Shown here one piece after another: positions 60,033 through 64,000 of a stretch of DNA of 64,000 bases. The stretch's first letter is position 1. Every line of letters starts with the position of its first letter. This DNA comes from Ceratobasidium sp. AG-K (taxonomy: Eukaryota; Basidiomycota; Agaricomycetes; Cantharellales; Ceratobasidiaceae), in NCBI GenBank assembly GCA_037039685.1, contig JAWNGF010000010.1, forward strand, positions 186,001-250,000. The letters run 5' to 3'. The position numbers and the translations under genes are program-made. The notes beneath the pieces are model-generated. The model was given only the letters and a program-made list of their open reading frames with translations, did no database searches and was not told where the DNA came from.

Positions 60033-60079
60033 TATATATATAGAGGACCAACAAGCCTGGTAACCCCAGCTTGTTTTGT
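60033..60079 (+). promoter_or_regulatory. LTR core promoter and predicted transcription start
   Basis: TATATATATA at 60033-60042, then AGCTTGTTTTGT at 60068-60079, about 30 bp downstream, where RNA polymerase II would start. This 12-mer is exactly complementary to 60242-60253. Confidence 0.55.
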
Positions 60080-60241
60080 CTTGTCAAACATCCCCTTTGA
60101 GTGACACTTTGAACCACCCCTACCCTCAAGAGCCTACAGACACTTAAGTGTGTTGCGGTTCAAGAGGTCACTTAGGTCTTAGTGCCATCCACTCTCCATT
60201 GCGGCTTGTCTCATAGCCACCAAGAAGAAGCTTACAACATT

Positions 60242-60253
60242 ACAAAACAAGCT
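60242..60253 (+). other. Putative self-priming primer-binding site (right copy)
   Basis: ACAAAACAAGCT, two bases after the LTR end and 8 bases before the gag ATG. It is the reverse complement of 60068-60079 at the predicted 5' end of the transcript, as in Tf1/sushi-type elements that prime with their own 5' end rather than a tRNA. Confidence 0.62.
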
Positions 60254-60261
60254 TAACAATC

Positions 60262-62244
60262 ATGTCCATTCAGGAGGACGTGGGATCACGCCTCGCAACA
60301 CCATTATCAATAAGGAGAGGACCAAGTATGGTTTCAAGACCTACGAGTTCACTCAACAAACAAGATATTGCACAAGCATGGGCCAGCGGACCAGCAAGGT
60401 CTTGCCCTCAAAGCCAAGCTTCTATGCCTGGAACATTCAACACTGGGAATGCTTCAGTCATTCAGGAAGAACCTACCATTGTTACTAGGGAACCAGGGGA
60501 TATTACCAACAATCCCACACTGGTCACAATTTGAATCCCAATTTCTAATGCAAGCCCAGGTCCCTCACGTCCACTATGGCCTATAGGATCCAGAAGACAG
60601 TTTTTCTCCCCCCAACCGGAAGCTCACAGGGGCGTATCTCTTGTTCCTATCAGACCACCACCCACACCACACATTTCCCAAGCTCCTCAAATACCCCAGA
60701 TTGGGGGAACTATCACCAATGCTGGTCCGGTCCCAATAAGCTCTCAAGCCGTAACACCAGTTAACCCAGCACCACCATATGTACCACAAGGATATTCCCA
60801 GCAGCCGCCAGCAACCAAAGACCAAGGTGCTCCTGGGATTCCCAGCTCAAGTTCTAGTTCCAGCAGTAGAACTGTGATTAGCAATCTCAATGACCTCGAT
60901 GATCTTCACCTTGGAAGACACAACACACTTTTAAGAATTATCGATGGGATGAGGATAACAATTGATAGAAGACTTAACGGGCTAGAACAATCCACTCAAG
61001 TGTTAGCTAACAACCAACAGATTTTCAACGATTCCCTCAACAACCTTCAAGGAACCCTCACAGACATCCTTAACGCTGCACAAAACAGTGAACATAACAG
61101 TTTCCTGGTTGGACAAGACATAATCCGCTTAAGAAACAAAGTCACAAACACACAAGGACTAGTAAACAACGTGCAGGAAGGTCTTAACACCATGAGGCAG
61201 GCACAGCTAGCCTGGAACAAAGCAGTCACCCAAGGACTAGAAGGACTAAGGGGAGACGGAAGGATTGCAATCGGACAAATTAACACCATGCAAGAGGCAA
61301 TCAACGGCGTGCGCAAACAGATGGATGAAGCATCCCTACATGATGTATCACCTCCCCACCCAGAAGCAGAATCTACAAGAATTGACAAACTGGAACAAAG
61401 GTTGCATCAACTCACAGAAAATTCAGACAACAGAAGGGAAACTAGGCGCCCGAAAGTAACTAGACCAGAAGCTTTTGACGGAAAGAAAGGAGAAGGAGCA
61501 GAAATGTTCATCACCCAGATGGAAAGCTACTTTGTCAGGTTGGGTGACCAATACAGTTCGGGACAAGAACAAATTAGAGAAGCATTAGCGAATTTCAAAT
61601 CAGATAACAGGTCTGCTACACACTGGGCGCAAGTGTTACTCCAATCTATGAACAACGGAATTCCAGACCAAAACCTAATGTCATGGGAAGCATTCAAGAC
61701 ACACTTCATGGAGCAATTTAGTGACCCTAACAAGAAGGCCAAGGCGGAGGCTGATGTTCGGAAAAGCAAGCAGGTCAACTCAGTAGCAAATTACGCAACA
61801 GAATTCCGCTTTCACATGGTTGATGTGAATTGGGGAGAAGAAGCCCTCATCAACCAATTCAAGGAAGGACTCAAACCTGAAATCAAGACAGAATTGGCAC
61901 AATTTGAACTCTCCCTTATCAACAAGGATGGAACCAAAAGGCAACTTAACCTTAATCAATGGATCACTCTTGTGATCTCCATTGATCAGAAACTGCAACA
62001 GATCAAGACATCCACCGGGAAGAAAACACCCCAATCGACCACCACTGGGCAAGCCTCTACAAAACGGCTTCCAGACAAAGTATACAAGGCAAGAATAGCA
62101 TCAAACCAATGTCTGAAGTGTGGTCAAGAAGGTTACCATTTGCTCAAATGCCTGTCCAAGGAGTGGATAACAACCGAACCCAGCATAAAAGGAAGAGAGG
62201 CTACAATCATAGAAGATTCGGGAAAAGAAGGGGTCTCCCTCTAA
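60262..62244 (+). pseudogene. gag: gag of right Ty3 element, with in-frame TGA
   Basis: Starts MSIQEDVGSR. A TGA at 60532-60534 interrupts the frame in phase; the left copy has Arg at this position. Reading then continues to 62244 (EGVSL, stop). It has the same Ser-rich linker, helical region and gag core as the left copy. The zinc knuckle reads CLKCGQEGYHLLKC: the ligand His is replaced by Tyr, so nucleic-acid packaging by this copy would be impaired. Confidence 0.9.
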
Positions 62245-64000
62245 CTGTGTGTGGAGAGACCAAAGAACTGGCAATGGAAGCAATGTACTTTAGAGCAACA
62301 AACAAATCAACCATTGTTTACACAAGCATTGCCAGAATCACAGAACCAATCCCTACTCTCATTGATTCAGGAGCATCAAAGAACTTTATGGACATCTCTT
62401 GGGCCCGCTCCAACAACATTCCTCTCATTGAGCTTCCCTCCCCACAAAAAGTAATTGGCATTCAGGGGAAAGAACTCTTGCACCAAATATGCTTCAAAGC
62501 CAAACTTATACTGGATGTAGAAGGAAAGACCTTCAAACAAATCTTTTTTGCTATGCCTACTGGAGAAACCAAGCTCATTTTAGGACTTGAATGGTTAGAA
62601 GAAGCTAACCCCAATATTAACTGGAAAACAAAGGACATATCATGGCAACCAGAACCCATACAGGCAAGAACAGCCTCAATAGATGACCTACCAGAAGAAT
62701 TCAAGGAATTTGCCAATGTGTTTAGCAAGGAAAAATTCAAGAGGATTCCAGATCATTGTCCATACGACTGCGCCATTGACTTCAAGGAAGGAGCTGAACC
62801 GCCAAAACCAGCTAGACCTATCCCGCTATCCCCAGCCAAATCAATTGCACTAAGGGAATACCTGGACAAGGAAATCACGGCCAGGAAAATTTGACCTAGC
62901 AAATCTCCCATTGCTTTGCCTTGTTTCTTTGTCAAAAAGCTGATTGATCCAAAGAATCCAGAAGCAGTACAACAATTATGGCTTGTTCAAGATCTCAGAG
63001 GAGTGAACGCCATTACAAAAGACAACAGATTTCCAATGCCCTTAATGGAAGATCTTCTGGATAAAATCAAGGATGCAAAAATTTTCTCCAAAATCGATCT
63101 GCGTATGGGTTTCAACAATATCAGAATCAGGGAAGGGGATGAATGGAAGACAGCCTTCAGAACCAAGGAAGGCCTGTTTGAATACATTGTCATGCCATTT
63201 GACTAAAAAATGCACCCACCACATTCCAAAGATACATGAACCACATCTTCCACAACCTTATTGACGTATGTGTCATAGTATACATTGACAACATCCTAGT
63301 ATTCTCTAAAAACAGAAGCCAACATACTGTGGATGTCAGGAAGGTACTGAAGATCTTACTGGATGAAAACCTATTTGCAAAACTCCCAAAATGCGAATTC
63401 TTTGTCACCAAATTAACATATATGGGACTTGGAATCAGTGATCTGGGCATATCTATGGAGGAAGAGAAGGTCAAAGCAATAAAGGAATGGAAGGAACCAA
63501 GAATGGTCAAGCAACTCCAGGCATTCCTAGGGTTTGCAAACTTCTACCAAAGATTTGTACCAAACTTCAGCCAATTAGCAAAGCCCCTGACAACCCTGAC
63601 AAGAAAGGATAACAAATGGGAATGGGAGAAGAATCAACAGGAGGCCTTTGACGCCCTGAAGGCAGAGATTAGCAAGGAACCCACACTACGTCACCCAGAT
63701 CCTGACAAACCCTTTTTCCTGGAAACGGATGCAAGTGGAGTAGCAATAGCTGCAATTTTGTCCCAAAGGCAAGACAATGGCTACCTACACCCTACAGCGT
63801 TCCTGTTGAAATCCTTCAACAAGGCGCAGCTCAACTATGACATCCATGACAAGGAACTTATGGCAATCATAGAATCATTGACACATTGGAGGTTATACCT
63901 TGAGGGAACAAAGGATCCTATCACTATCTACACCAATCATAGGAACCTACAGTTCTGGAAGGAAGCAAGAATGTTCAACCATTGGCACGCAAGATGGCAT
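62109..64000 (+). pseudogene. pol: pol of right Ty3 element (protease, RT, RNase H), broken
   Basis: Overlaps the gag end in the -1 frame. The aspartic protease motif is LIDSGASKNFMD. At 62892-62894 TGA follows GKEITARKI, where the family has Arg before PSKSP. RT continues as [28 protein letters not shown] and EYIVMPF. A one-base deletion near 63201 shifts the frame, which then stays open to 64000. The catalytic YxDD motif reads YIDN (Asn codon 63290-63292), so polymerase activity should be lost. Downstream are FLGFANFYQRFVP, ETDASGVAIAAILSQ (RNase H) and YTNHRNLQFW, where the family normally has YTDH. Integrase lies beyond the window. Confidence 0.9.

Larger units (their letters stand above)
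59773..60239 (+). repeat. 5' LTR of right Ty3 element
   Basis: 467-bp LTR starting TGTCGT and ending ACAACA. The left copy ends ACGACA, so this end carries a G-to-A change in the terminal inverted repeat. It contains four TGACTC-type motifs, a TATA box and the predicted start site. Confidence 0.88.
59773..64000 (+). mobile_element. Ty3/gypsy LTR retrotransposon, 5' part (right copy)
   Basis: Same family as the element at 1-2586, here on the plus strand and running off the window: LTR 59773-60239, 12-nt self-priming site 60242-60253, gag 60262-62244, and pol in the -1 frame relative to gag with protease, reverse transcriptase and RNase H up to 64000. Integrase would be downstream. The copy is broken by at least two in-frame stops (60532, 62892), a one-base deletion near 63201 and altered catalytic residues. 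It is therefore a dead copy that could still be transcribed. Confidence 0.94.

Overview
The window looks like a gene-rich, intron-rich stretch of a basidiomycete chromosome, most likely Rhizoctonia/Ceratobasidium (Cantharellales). I infer this from the very short phase-clean introns (about 45-60 bp), a single-chain ATP-citrate lyase, expanded kinase-like and P450 families, glyoxal oxidase, RTA1-type and NIPA-type membrane proteins, and tnp2 and Ty3/gypsy transposons. No rRNA, tRNA, CRISPR or bacterial-type operon was seen.

Layout. 1-2586: 5' half of a Ty3/gypsy element on the minus strand, inserted into a tnp2 (CACTA/EnSpm-type) transposase gene (2587-4144, minus). 4563-7151: a 15-exon Lys/Glu-rich gene diverging from the transposase, followed by a field of TCCGGA-type repeats (7370-7861). 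These parts may together be one large DNA transposon. 8176-10618: a pseudokinase gene. 13150-16765: a larger paralogue in which the same pseudokinase is spliced to a second kinase domain with intact catalytic motifs, a JAK-like tandem arrangement. 17110-18203: a 1.1 kb near-perfect palindromic foldback element with TA flanks. 18490-22322: ATP-citrate lyase. 23738-25069: RTA1-like protein. 26189-28261: single-pass membrane protein. 29468-32077: glyoxal oxidase. 33427-39016: two tandem P450s, then two 3'-end P450 relics (40521-40974 inverted; 41719-42024). 42514-43422: coiled-coil protein. 44775-47468: NIPA-type transporter. 47874-50550 and 51779-54458: tandem paralogous multi-pass membrane proteins, with a third partial copy at about 54640-55230. 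55925-57635: AT-hook protein. 58093-59533: decayed BiP/Kar2 Hsp70 fragment. 59773-64000: 5' part of a second copy of the Ty3 family on the plus strand.

How it fits together. The housekeeping and secretory genes (ATP-citrate lyase, NIPA, RTA1, glyoxal oxidase, P450s) form a core from about 18 to 47 kb. The flanks are accessory: nested transposons, duplicated kinase-like and membrane-protein families, and decayed copies. Decay in the Ty3 copies, the tnp2 gene and the Hsp70 relic is mostly C-to-T or G-to-A, commonly Arg codons becoming stop, Cys, His or Gln. This is what deamination of methylated repeats would leave.

Most notable observations: (1) the pseudokinase-kinase fusion and its pseudokinase-only paralogue; (2) a 12-nt perfect complement between the predicted transcript start and the primer site of the Ty3 elements, which implies Tf1-like self-priming; (3) the palindromic element; (4) a possible CACTA-type element carrying a multi-exon accessory gene; (5) a BiP relic whose ER-retention tetrapeptide survives as HNEL in a shifted frame. 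Splice boundaries were read by eye from GT/GC...AG and frame continuity and are not transcript-verified.
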